Assembly (NCBI GenBank): GCA_934434925.1
Contig: CAKSAC010000009.1
Span: forward strand, 1 to 64,000
Length of the DNA stretch: 64,000 nt
Reading direction: 5' to 3'
DNA from: an uncultured Eubacteriales bacterium
GTDB lineage: Bacteria; Bacillota; Clostridia; Oscillospirales; CAG-272
Shown here: positions 57,596-64,000 of the stretch, piece by piece
Position numbering within the stretch: position 1 is the first letter of the stretch
Layout: every line of letters starts with the position of its first letter
The notes under the pieces: generated by a model
The model's database searches: none
The model's input: only the letters and a program-made list of their open reading frames with translations
What the model was told of the DNA's origin: nothing
Position numbers and translations under genes: made by a program

Positions 57596-59866
57596 TCAAT
57601 GTTTTTGCTTTTTTTTGCAACCGGACCTTCCGCCTTTTTTCTTGCGGACGGAAGAAGCCGCCGCCCTTGCACGGCCCCTGTCCTTTTCGCGGGCGTTTCC
57701 GCGGGCGGCGGAAAGGCGATTCGTTTCTTTCCCGGGAAGAGGTCCGGGGCCGAACGGTTTTTCGGGAATTCTTTTTTCCCCGCATTCTCCCGGGCTTTCC
57801 GGGAACCCGCCGCCGTCCTGTTCGGGTTCGACAAGGTCAAAAGTCACCCGTGCCGCGGACAGATCGGCATCCCGCACACGGACCCGCACCGGCATCCCGA
57901 TTTCAAAAACGCGTTCCCCGCGCCGGAGTGTGCGGGAATCGTCCTCGTAGGCAAAGCCTTCGGGTAACAGCGAGAGCGGAACAATCCCGTCGCAGGTCTC
58001 CGGCGTTTCCGCGTAAAACCCGAAGGATGTGACGGAAGTGATACGGGCGGGAAAGATTTCCCCGATGTGCGCCTGCATATACTGCGCTTTGAAAAGGGCT
58101 TCGATCCGCCGTTCCGCGCCGACGGCACGAATCTCTCCGGCCGTAGCGGCCACCGCGGCGCGGTGCGCGGCAGAACGATATTTCCCGGGCTCTTCTCCCC
58201 CGAGAAGCACCGCGCCGATAATCCGATGCGTCACCAGATCGGAAAGCCGGCGTATCGGCGATGTGAAATGGCAATAGAGCGGCATGGCAAGAGCAAAATG
58301 CCCCGATGCCGACGCGCTGTACTCGGCTTTGGAAAGCGAGCGGAGCATCATGAGCGAAACCGCTTCCCCCTTCCCCATTCTGCGCGCTTCGGCCAGAACG
58401 GAAGAAAGCATCGGCAACGTCACCGGTTGCCCCGGCCGCCACGGAATCCCGATCCGCAAAGCGCGGAGGAACGCGGTGAAGATGACGATTTTATCAGGCG
58501 GCGGTGCCGCGTGTACCCGATACACGAGCGGGATTGATTTTCCGGTCAGCAGTTCGGCCACGGCCCGGTTCGCAGTCAGCATAAATTCTTCAATCATGCG
58601 TTCCGCCTCGCCGCGTTCCTCACGCTCAATCGAGACGGGGTTATTCTCTTCATCCAGCGCGATTACCGCTTCGGGCATTTCCAGATCAAGCACACCGCGC
58701 GCTTGTGCGCGGGAAGCAAGAATTTTGTACAACTCCCGCATATTTTGGAGAGTTTTGTAAACAGAACTGTACTTTTCATAACAATCAGCCTTTTCTCCCG
58801 ATGCAAAGACGCGGTTCACTTCGGCATAAACGCCTCGCACACGGGAACGGATGACTGACCGGAAGACCCGTGTTTTCCGGATTGCGCCCTCTCTGTCCAG
58901 ACAAATCTCTGCGCTCACGGCATACTTATCTTCTCCGGCGTTCAGTGAACATGCGCCGTTGGAAAGCGCCGGCGGAAGCATCGGTACGACCCGATCGGCA
59001 AAATAAAGACTGGTTCCTCGGCGATGTGCGGCAGCATCCAGCGCGCCGAACGGGCGGACATAATGCGAAACATCGGCGATGTGAACGCCGAGCAGATAGC
59101 CGTCGCGGGTCTTTTTGAGCGATATGGCATCGTCCAGGTCTTTGGCTCCCGCACCGTCGATGGTGAAAATGATGCGGCGGCGCAGGTCTTCGCGCCCGTC
59201 CGGCAACACCTTTTCGCCGGCGGCTTTTTCGGCTTCTTCACATTCTTCCCGGGAGAACTCGGTCTCCACCCCGTATTCGCGCAGAATCGCGGTATAATTG
59301 GCCTGCCGCGTGTCCGCCCGGCCGAAATCCTGTTCCACTACCGGGGGCTGTCCGGCGCGCGGGAGAGTAACAAGGAGTTTGCGGCCGCAGCGCTCCCGCT
59401 CCCGGCGCGGGAGTAAAAACGGCGGGATATGCGTGTCATCCGGCAGAAAAACGATTTCCCCCCGCAATGTCGTTTCCGTATCTTCTCCGGGGATTGCGCT
59501 CCCGATTACCCGGGTCCGGCCCGGGGTCACCAATTCTTCAACCCGTCCTTCGGCGCGTTCCCCGCGCATGCGAAGGCGCACCCGTACCGTATCGCCGTCA
59601 TAGATCCCCTCGCAGGTCGCGGCGGGAAGAAAAATATCTTCTTCCCCCTCGCGGAAGAGAAATCCGTACCCGTGCCGGGTACCGCAAAACCGCCCCGTCA
59701 CTTCTTCGCCGCCCGGGACGTTCTTCGCTTTCCGCACCGGGAACCCGGCTTTTTTGTCCGGAACAGTACCTCTTCCGCGCCTGTCTTTTTTCTGCGCAGC
59801 ACTCCTTTGACATGCTTTCGCTTTCCCCTTACGGGCGTATTTTTTCCGTTTTGTTTCTTTTTTCAT
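57596..59866 (-). CDS. rnr: Ribonuclease R
   Basis: 756 residues from ATG 59866, ten bases after GGAAAG; ATG 59905 has no ribosome binding site. The cold-shock domains (about 60-200) are followed by the RNB domain with FTIDGAGAKDLDDAIS, the Asp cluster that binds Mg, and the S1 domain near the end (ARITSVTSFGFYAETPE). A basic, low-complexity tail (KKKGGRSGCKKK) ends the protein. It degrades structured RNA and is usually found in an operon with secG and smpB, and secG is directly upstream here. Confidence 0.92.
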   Translation of the reverse strand: MKKETKRKKYARKGKAKACQRSAAQKKDRRGRGTVPDKKAGFPVRKAKNVPGGEEVTGRFCGTRHGYGFLFREGEEDIFLPAATCEGIYDGDTVRVRLRMRGERAEGRVEELVTPGRTRVIGSAIPGEDTETTLRGEIVFLPDDTHIPPFLLPRRERERCGRKLLVTLPRAGQPPVVEQDFGRADTRQANYTAILREYGVETEFSREECEEAEKAAGEKVLPDGREDLRRRIIFTIDGAGAKDLDDAISLKKTRDGYLLGVHIADVSHYVRPFGALDAAAHRRGTSLYFADRVVPMLPPALSNGACSLNAGEDKYAVSAEICLDREGAIRKTRVFRSVIRSRVRGVYAEVNRVFASGEKADCYEKYSSVYKTLQNMRELYKILASRAQARGVLDLEMPEAVIALDEENNPVSIEREERGEAERMIEEFMLTANRAVAELLTGKSIPLVYRVHAAPPPDKIVIFTAFLRALRIGIPWRPGQPVTLPMLSSVLAEARRMGKGEAVSLMMLRSLSKAEYSASASGHFALAMPLYCHFTSPIRRLSDLVTHRIIGAVLLGGEEPGKYRSAAHRAAVAATAGEIRAVGAERRIEALFKAQYMQAHIGEIFPARITSVTSFGFYAETPETCDGIVPLSLLPEGFAYEDDSRTLRRGERVFEIGMPVRVRVRDADLSAARVTFDLVEPEQDGGGFPESPGECGEKRIPEKPFGPGPLPGKETNRLSAARGNAREKDRGRARAAASSVRKKKGGRSGCKKKQKH

Positions 59867-60024
59867 TTTTCGTATTCTTTCCGCGAAAAGTCCGATTCGT
59901 GACATCCCGCTTGCTTTTTTCCGTCTTCGGATCGGGTCTTGTCGGTTCTTTTGCGCAAATCAAACCCGTGCCGGGAGATTCCGCCTGCCAAGCATCACGC
60001 ATTGCGCCGAAGCCCTCGTAAAGA

Positions 60025-60056
60025 GAAAAGGCGGGATACAAACGGCCCGCCTTTTC
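60025..60056 (-). terminator. Terminator after secG
   Basis: GAAAAGGCGGG / CCCGCCTTTTC around a ten-base loop, with a T-rich end on the minus strand. It sits between secG and rnr, so rnr needs read-through or its own promoter. Confidence 0.85.
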
Positions 60057-60069
60057 TTCATCGCACATG

Positions 60070-60345
60070 TCAGAACGGAGTGATGTTGTTCCCACCCTCG
60101 GACTGAATGACATATACGACCAACACAAGCAACACGAAAATAACAGAGGAATAAATGGTGATACGGGAAAGGAGTTTTTCCTTCCGCGCACCGCCGTTTG
60201 CCTTGCCGAAATACGTCTCGGTCGTGGTGCCGGTGATCGTTCCGGAAAGCCCGTCAGACTTGCCGTGCTGCAAAAGCACGGAAATAATAACCACTACTCC
60301 GGAAAGGAGCAGAAGAGAGATGAGAATAATATCGAGTACACCCAT
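60070..60345 (-). CDS. secG: Protein translocase subunit SecG
   Basis: 91 residues with two membrane helices (about 4-22 and 62-82) and the conserved VLLQHGKSDGLSG loop. It is part of the SecYEG channel. Its 3' side faces rnr, the common arrangement. Confidence 0.93.
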   Translation of the reverse strand: MGVLDIILISLLLLSGVVVIISVLLQHGKSDGLSGTITGTTTETYFGKANGGARKEKLLSRITIYSSVIFVLLVLVVYVIQSEGGNNITPF

Positions 60346-60398
60346 GATTTTTCCTTTCTTCTATCCACAAGCATCAAAGCCGGATTGTCATACGCTTC

Positions 60399-60427
60399 AT
60401 TGTAGCACATGTCGGAAAAAAATGCAA
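60399..60427 (-). promoter_or_regulatory. Promoter of secG
   Basis: Minus strand TTGCAT (60422-60427), 17 bases, TACAAT (60399-60404). Confidence 0.75.
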
Positions 60428-60440
60428 GTATTTTTATAAA

Positions 60441-61922
60441 TTATTTTTCAGCGCCGAGAAAAGGCGCCAAAAAAACGCCCGCAACGGTGTCCAGCACCCG
60501 CAATGAAAGATTGCGCGCCACAAGCAGACGCTGTCCGATTGACGCGAGGGTTTTGCGATCGGGAAGAGGAAGAAGTTGCAGAGAAGAAACATTGACGCGC
60601 CGGATGGTATCGGTCAACGCGCAATATCGTTCGTAATAAGAGGAAGAAAGCACTGCGGCCAGCCCGGTGGCAAACGCGGCATCCATTTCACCGCTTTCGG
60701 CTTCAATGCAAAGAAATTTATTGGCGGTGCTGATCTGCCGGTCGTGCGGGAGCTGACCGGAATAATATACCCCGACCACAAGGCGGCGGCCGTCGGAACG
60801 GACAGGCACACGCTTGACAAGGAGCATAGTGCGGTTCGGCTGTGCCAGAGACGGAATGCGCGGAACGATATAGGGCTTTTCGCGCCCGGGAGCCGGAAAA
60901 AGCACTTCCGCCCCACGCAACCCCGCCGGATGCAGAAGGGGGATCGCTCCGTCCACGCGCGAAGAACGCAGGCATTCGGGATACCGCGTTTCAATCGTCA
61001 ATCCGTTTCTGACCACCAGCCCGAAGTCGGAAAAACGGCACGGAAGAGCCTGCATGGCGCGTATCAGGCGCAGATCAGAGAGTTTTTTTGGAAGCAAAAC
61101 TTTACATTCTTCCGAATACACAGCCACATGATACGGGATAGGCGGCAGATCCTCGATGCGATTGCCGCGGATCGCGCGTACCTCTACCTCCTCGGGGAGT
61201 TCCCCGCGGCGAACCGAACAAAAAAGGTCTTTTTTCATTTTCCCGTCAGCGTCCGCCGCAAGCGAGAGGAAAATCAGCGGCGCAAACCCGAACAACCTCC
61301 GACGGACCGGCGCGGCATGAGCGCCGTTGGCAAAAGAAGCCGGCAAACGGACAGACATCTGCCCGCCCGGCGCAAGAAGCGCGGCCGCACATTCGGCAAA
61401 AATGAAACTCACGTCGGTCCCGCGCGGGCAAAGCCGGTTCATGGTCTCTTCGGCGAGGCTCCCCGGCGCGGGGCGGCCGGTCGGCGGAGCGGCCAGGATC
61501 AGATCGTAACTTTCCTCCCCCTCTGCGGCCGGCTCTTCCGTTCCTCTGCCCACCGTGAAAAAATCGGCTTCGCGCACATCGGCCGCCAGACGTACACCAT
61601 AGTCATGCCGGCACTTTTTGCGTATTCTTTCCAGATTGTCCCGCAACATCGGGAGAAAGCGCGGGTCGTTCTCATAAGCGGTCAGTTCTATCCGGAAAAC
61701 ACCCCCCGCCTGGCAGATTTCCTCTATGATCGCGGCCGAAAGAATTCCTGTTCCGGCTCCGGGGTCGAGTACACGCACCGTCTCTTTTTCGGGTATACAG
61801 AGCGAGGCCGCCATGGTGGCGGCAGTGTCCGCGCCGGTAAAATAACGCCCGAGCCGGATCTTGTCGCTGGCCACATACCGGCGCACCAGTTTTTTTGTAT
61901 TCCGCACCGCCATTGCCAGCAT
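60441..61922 (-). CDS. N6-adenine DNA methylase-like protein with a changed catalytic motif
   Basis: 493 residues from ATG 61922, with GAGGAGGG upstream; the frame extends to 62114 without a start signal. N-terminal half: Rossmann motif I VLDPGAGTGILSAAI, then TAYENDP (motif II acid) and YDLILAAPPTGRP where the NPPY catalytic motif IV belongs. The Asn and Tyr are replaced by Ala and Thr. The C-terminal half resembles the target-recognition part of Eco57I/TaqI-type methylases (LLHPAGLRGAEVLFPAPGREKPY, then LPHDRQISTANKFLCIEAE). No endonuclease gene is next to it. It may bind DNA without methylating it, or use different residues. Confidence 0.75.
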   Translation of the reverse strand: MLAMAVRNTKKLVRRYVASDKIRLGRYFTGADTAATMAASLCIPEKETVRVLDPGAGTGILSAAIIEEICQAGGVFRIELTAYENDPRFLPMLRDNLERIRKKCRHDYGVRLAADVREADFFTVGRGTEEPAAEGEESYDLILAAPPTGRPAPGSLAEETMNRLCPRGTDVSFIFAECAAALLAPGGQMSVRLPASFANGAHAAPVRRRLFGFAPLIFLSLAADADGKMKKDLFCSVRRGELPEEVEVRAIRGNRIEDLPPIPYHVAVYSEECKVLLPKKLSDLRLIRAMQALPCRFSDFGLVVRNGLTIETRYPECLRSSRVDGAIPLLHPAGLRGAEVLFPAPGREKPYIVPRIPSLAQPNRTMLLVKRVPVRSDGRRLVVGVYYSGQLPHDRQISTANKFLCIEAESGEMDAAFATGLAAVLSSSYYERYCALTDTIRRVNVSSLQLLPLPDRKTLASIGQRLLVARNLSLRVLDTVAGVFLAPFLGAEK

Positions 61923-62108
61923 AAAACCCTCCTCGCCGGGAACCCGACATTTTTCGTTCCGATTTTCTTTATTGTAACACAACCGTTCCGGCAAATCAAG
62001 ATTTTTCGCAAAAGCGACAAAAACCTCTTTCCGGGAGGATCGGAAAGCAAAACGCCGGATTGCCGTTTTCAAAGCGGCGCGAAAGACGAAAAGAAAGAAG
62101 AAAAACTC

Positions 62109-62137
62109 TTGCACACGCGCGTGGGATGTGGTATACT
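62109..62137 (+). promoter_or_regulatory. Promoter of the degenerate SbcD paralogue
   Basis: TTGCAC (62109-62114), 17 bases, TATACT (62132-62137), 31 bases before ATG 62168. The methylase-like gene reads away on the other strand, from 61922. Confidence 0.72.
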
Positions 62138-62167
62138 GTATCCGTTATTATTCTTTGGGAGGTTCTT

Positions 62168-63304
62168 ATGGAAAACGGTCGTGTCCTTCGCATTCTGCAT
62201 TGCCCGGATATTACGCTCGGGAATCCTTATACAGGTCTTCCCCTCCAGAAATGCAAAGAATGCTATCAGCGTTTTCCCGAGGTGTTTGACCGGCTCATCC
62301 GGTATATTGCCGATGAAAAGATAGATCTTGTGCTTCTGCCCGGCAACCTGTGCAGTCAGTATCTCGGCAGTGAGGATGCCCGTCGTCTGATTTCGGCTTT
62401 TTCCAAACTGCCCGCCTGCCGTTTCGTAATCGCCCCCGGCGACTGCGATCCCTATTCGTCCGCGTCTCTCTATGCCTCCGGCCGGCTTCCCGCAAACGTA
62501 TCGGTCTTTTGTTCTTCGGTTCCCGAAATTTTGGATTTTCCCGAACTTTCCGTGCGGATTTACGGCTGGGCATACTGCGACCGACGTATTTCCCCCTCTC
62601 CGATGGCCGCCATTCGCGCCGATTCTCCCGACACGCTGAATCTCATCTGCGGATGTTGCGAAACAGACTCTCCCGCCTCTTTCTGCTCTGCCACGCCGGA
62701 AGAAATCGAACAAACAGGGGCCGACTACGCCGCACTCGGCCACGGAGCCGCCACCCCGGTCCTGCGGGCGGGAAAGACGCTTTTTGCCCACGCGGGATTT
62801 CTGGAAGGCAAAAGTTTTGAAGAGATCGGCCCCGGCGGCGCTATCCGACTGGATGTGACGAAGGAAAACGATTCTTTCCGTATCGAGAGCCGCGCCCTCT
62901 CCTTTTCGCGCCACCGTTACGAGATTCTTTCCATCGATATCACGGGGATCCCCGATACCGAGCAATTGGCCGGGATTCTGCAGGAAAAGATTGCCGAGAA
63001 AGGATACGATGAAAACACCTCGTTGCGCGTGATTCTGACAGGGGAGCTTTCACCGACGGTCTTCTTGCGGCCGGGCGGAGAGATTCAGCACCTTTTCACG
63101 CTGAACAGCATTGATTTCTTCGACCGGACGCTCCCCACCTACCAGGCCGATGACTTTTACCGGGATATGACGGTGCGCGGCGAGCTTTTCCGGACGCTTG
63201 AATCACGCTTTGAAGTCGTCGGGGTGGATGAACGCACCGCCGTCGTCCGCGCTTTCCGCATCGGGCTGTCCGCGCTTGACTCCAAGGATATTCATACTGT
63301 TTGA
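62168..63304 (+). CDS. Degenerate SbcD-like phosphoesterase paralogue
   Basis: 378 residues, with GGGAGG before the ATG. Its layout follows the SbcD-like protein at 52408: ADLHLG is replaced by PDITLG, GDLFD by GNLCS, GNHD by GDCD, and GHYHS by GHGAA, while the flanking phrases YAALGHG, FAHAGFLEGKSF and EIGPGGAIRLD align with YLALGHY, AYAGCPEGRGF and ECGPHGVVLLD. Nearly all metal ligands are thus lost. It is probably a non-catalytic binding or regulatory protein. No ATPase partner is encoded beside it. The assignment rests on hand alignment. Confidence 0.75.
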   Translation: MENGRVLRILHCPDITLGNPYTGLPLQKCKECYQRFPEVFDRLIRYIADEKIDLVLLPGNLCSQYLGSEDARRLISAFSKLPACRFVIAPGDCDPYSSASLYASGRLPANVSVFCSSVPEILDFPELSVRIYGWAYCDRRISPSPMAAIRADSPDTLNLICGCCETDSPASFCSATPEEIEQTGADYAALGHGAATPVLRAGKTLFAHAGFLEGKSFEEIGPGGAIRLDVTKENDSFRIESRALSFSRHRYEILSIDITGIPDTEQLAGILQEKIAEKGYDENTSLRVILTGELSPTVFLRPGGEIQHLFTLNSIDFFDRTLPTYQADDFYRDMTVRGELFRTLESRFEVVGVDERTAVVRAFRIGLSALDSKDIHTV

Positions 63305-63346
63305 TTCTACAAAAATACTATATCGAGATATATCGAGGAATGACGA

Positions 63347-64000
63347 ATGAAAAAGATCGGCTTTGACAATGACCTTTACCTTTCCATGCAATCCGCCCAT
63401 ATCCGGGAGCGGATTGCGCAGTTCGGCGGGAAACTCTATCTGGAATTCGGCGGGAAACTGATTGATGATTATCACGCTTCCCGCGTGTTGCCGGGGTTCA
63501 AGCCGGACAGCAAGCTCCAGCTCCTTCTGCAACTGAAAAAGGACGCGGAGATCGTCATTGTCATCAACAGCGCGGATATTGAAAAAAACAAGATGCGCGG
63601 TGACCTCGGCATTACATACGACCTGGATGTACTCCGGCTGATCGATCTTTTCCGCGGGGTGGGATTGTATGTCGGCAGCGTTGTGCTTTCCCGGTATGCC
63701 GGGCAGAGCAGTGCCGTCGCTTTCCAGAAAAAACTGGAAGGGCTCGGCGTGCGTGTTTATCGTCACTACCCGATCGACGGATACCCTTCCGATGTTGAAA
63801 AAATCGTCAGCGAAGACGGGTACGGAAGAAACGAGTATATCGAAACCTCTCACCGCCTTGTGGTGGTGACGGCTCCCGGCCCCGGAAGCGGGAAAATGGC
63901 CGTCTGCCTCTCCCAGCTCTATCACGAAAACAAACGCGGCATTAAATCCGGGTACGCCAAATTCGAGACGTTTCCGGTCTGGAATCTGCCGCTCCGTCAT
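63347..64000 (+). CDS. DUF1846 family protein (3' end outside window)
   Basis: 218 codons from ATG 63347, after GAGGA, open to the last base. It starts MKKIGFDNDLYLSMQSAHIRERIAQFGGKLYLEFGGKL and carries LPGFKPDSKLQLLLQLK, VIVINSADIEKNKMRGDLGITYD and VVVTAPGPGSGKMAVCLSQLYH, the last a P-loop-like GPGSGK. This is typical of the DUF1846 family found in many Firmicutes, about 500 residues in full. Function is not known; a nucleotide-binding role is suggested by the glycine-rich loop. It follows the SbcD-like paralogue by 42 bases on the same strand. Confidence 0.9.
   Translation, partial: MKKIGFDNDLYLSMQSAHIRERIAQFGGKLYLEFGGKLIDDYHASRVLPGFKPDSKLQLLLQLKKDAEIVIVINSADIEKNKMRGDLGITYDLDVLRLIDLFRGVGLYVGSVVLSRYAGQSSAVAFQKKLEGLGVRVYRHYPIDGYPSDVEKIVSEDGYGRNEYIETSHRLVVVTAPGPGSGKMAVCLSQLYHENKRGIKSGYAKFETFPVWNLPLRH

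Noticed and set aside
63203..64000. Minus-strand open frame at the right edge
   Set aside because: It lies opposite the DUF1846 gene, which has a start signal, P-loop-like motif and family-typical sequence on the plus strand.

Overview
The window looks like a chromosomal segment of a low-to-mid GC Gram-positive bacterium of the class Clostridia. The evidence is a T-box leader before serS, a lysine riboswitch, an L10 leader, many sigma-A promoters (TTGACA, about 17 bases, TATAAT), FakA/FakB/PlsX lipid genes, a SpoVB-type flippase, a split transketolase, secG next to rnr, and lipoproteins with lipoboxes. The family or genus cannot be fixed by eye.

Layout. (1) 1-6500 is an AT-rich accessory island. 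It holds the C-terminal end of an Rhs/YD-repeat polymorphic toxin with a small putative immunity gene, then an orphan copy of the Rhs tip with a different tail, then a series of degraded tails each followed by a different putative immunity gene. Five near-identical terminator hairpins and four near-identical promoters punctuate the series. (2) 6742-15386 carries a 1160-residue wall/membrane surface protein, a capF-capG pair for UDP-L-FucNAc, and a large unassigned lipoprotein. (3) 15584-17418 holds a flotillin whose 3' end, including a tandem repeat, also occurs upstream of the gene. (4) 17789-21414 has small membrane and unknown proteins and fumarase. (5) 21668-27045 is a lipid block: a small HTH regulator, fakA, fakB, a GNAT-like protein, plsX and acp. 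(6) 27112-29600 is an amino-acid ABC transporter behind a lysine riboswitch, hence probably a lysine importer. (7) 30142-40326 carries an M24 aminopeptidase, a GH3 enzyme, serS with its T-box, an acyl-ACP thioesterase, a MATE pump, an esterase-like hydrolase, and an ECF S component with a DUF4430 lipoprotein behind a probable cobalamin riboswitch. (8) 40655-50405 carries a SpoVB-like flippase, an AraC regulator divergent from L-fucose isomerase, a methyltransferase-like protein, split transketolase, rplJ-rplL and an AEC transporter. (9) 50640-64000 carries a PlsC-like acyltransferase, a HAD phosphatase, an SbcD/YhaN-like nuclease-ATPase pair, a DUF2079 membrane protein, RNase R, secG, a degenerate N6-methylase homologue, a degenerate SbcD paralogue and the start of a DUF1846 protein.

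Three patterns stand out. The Rhs island looks like a reservoir of toxin tips and immunity genes with a shared terminator-promoter boundary module. Short tandem repeats of 13-24 bases (62 in one case), each with its own unit sequence, sit just downstream of several unrelated genes. Two proteins at the right end (60441-61922 and 62168-63304) keep the folds of a DNA methylase and of SbcD but have lost or altered the catalytic residues. No CRISPR array, tRNA, rRNA, insertion-sequence transposase or prophage was seen.
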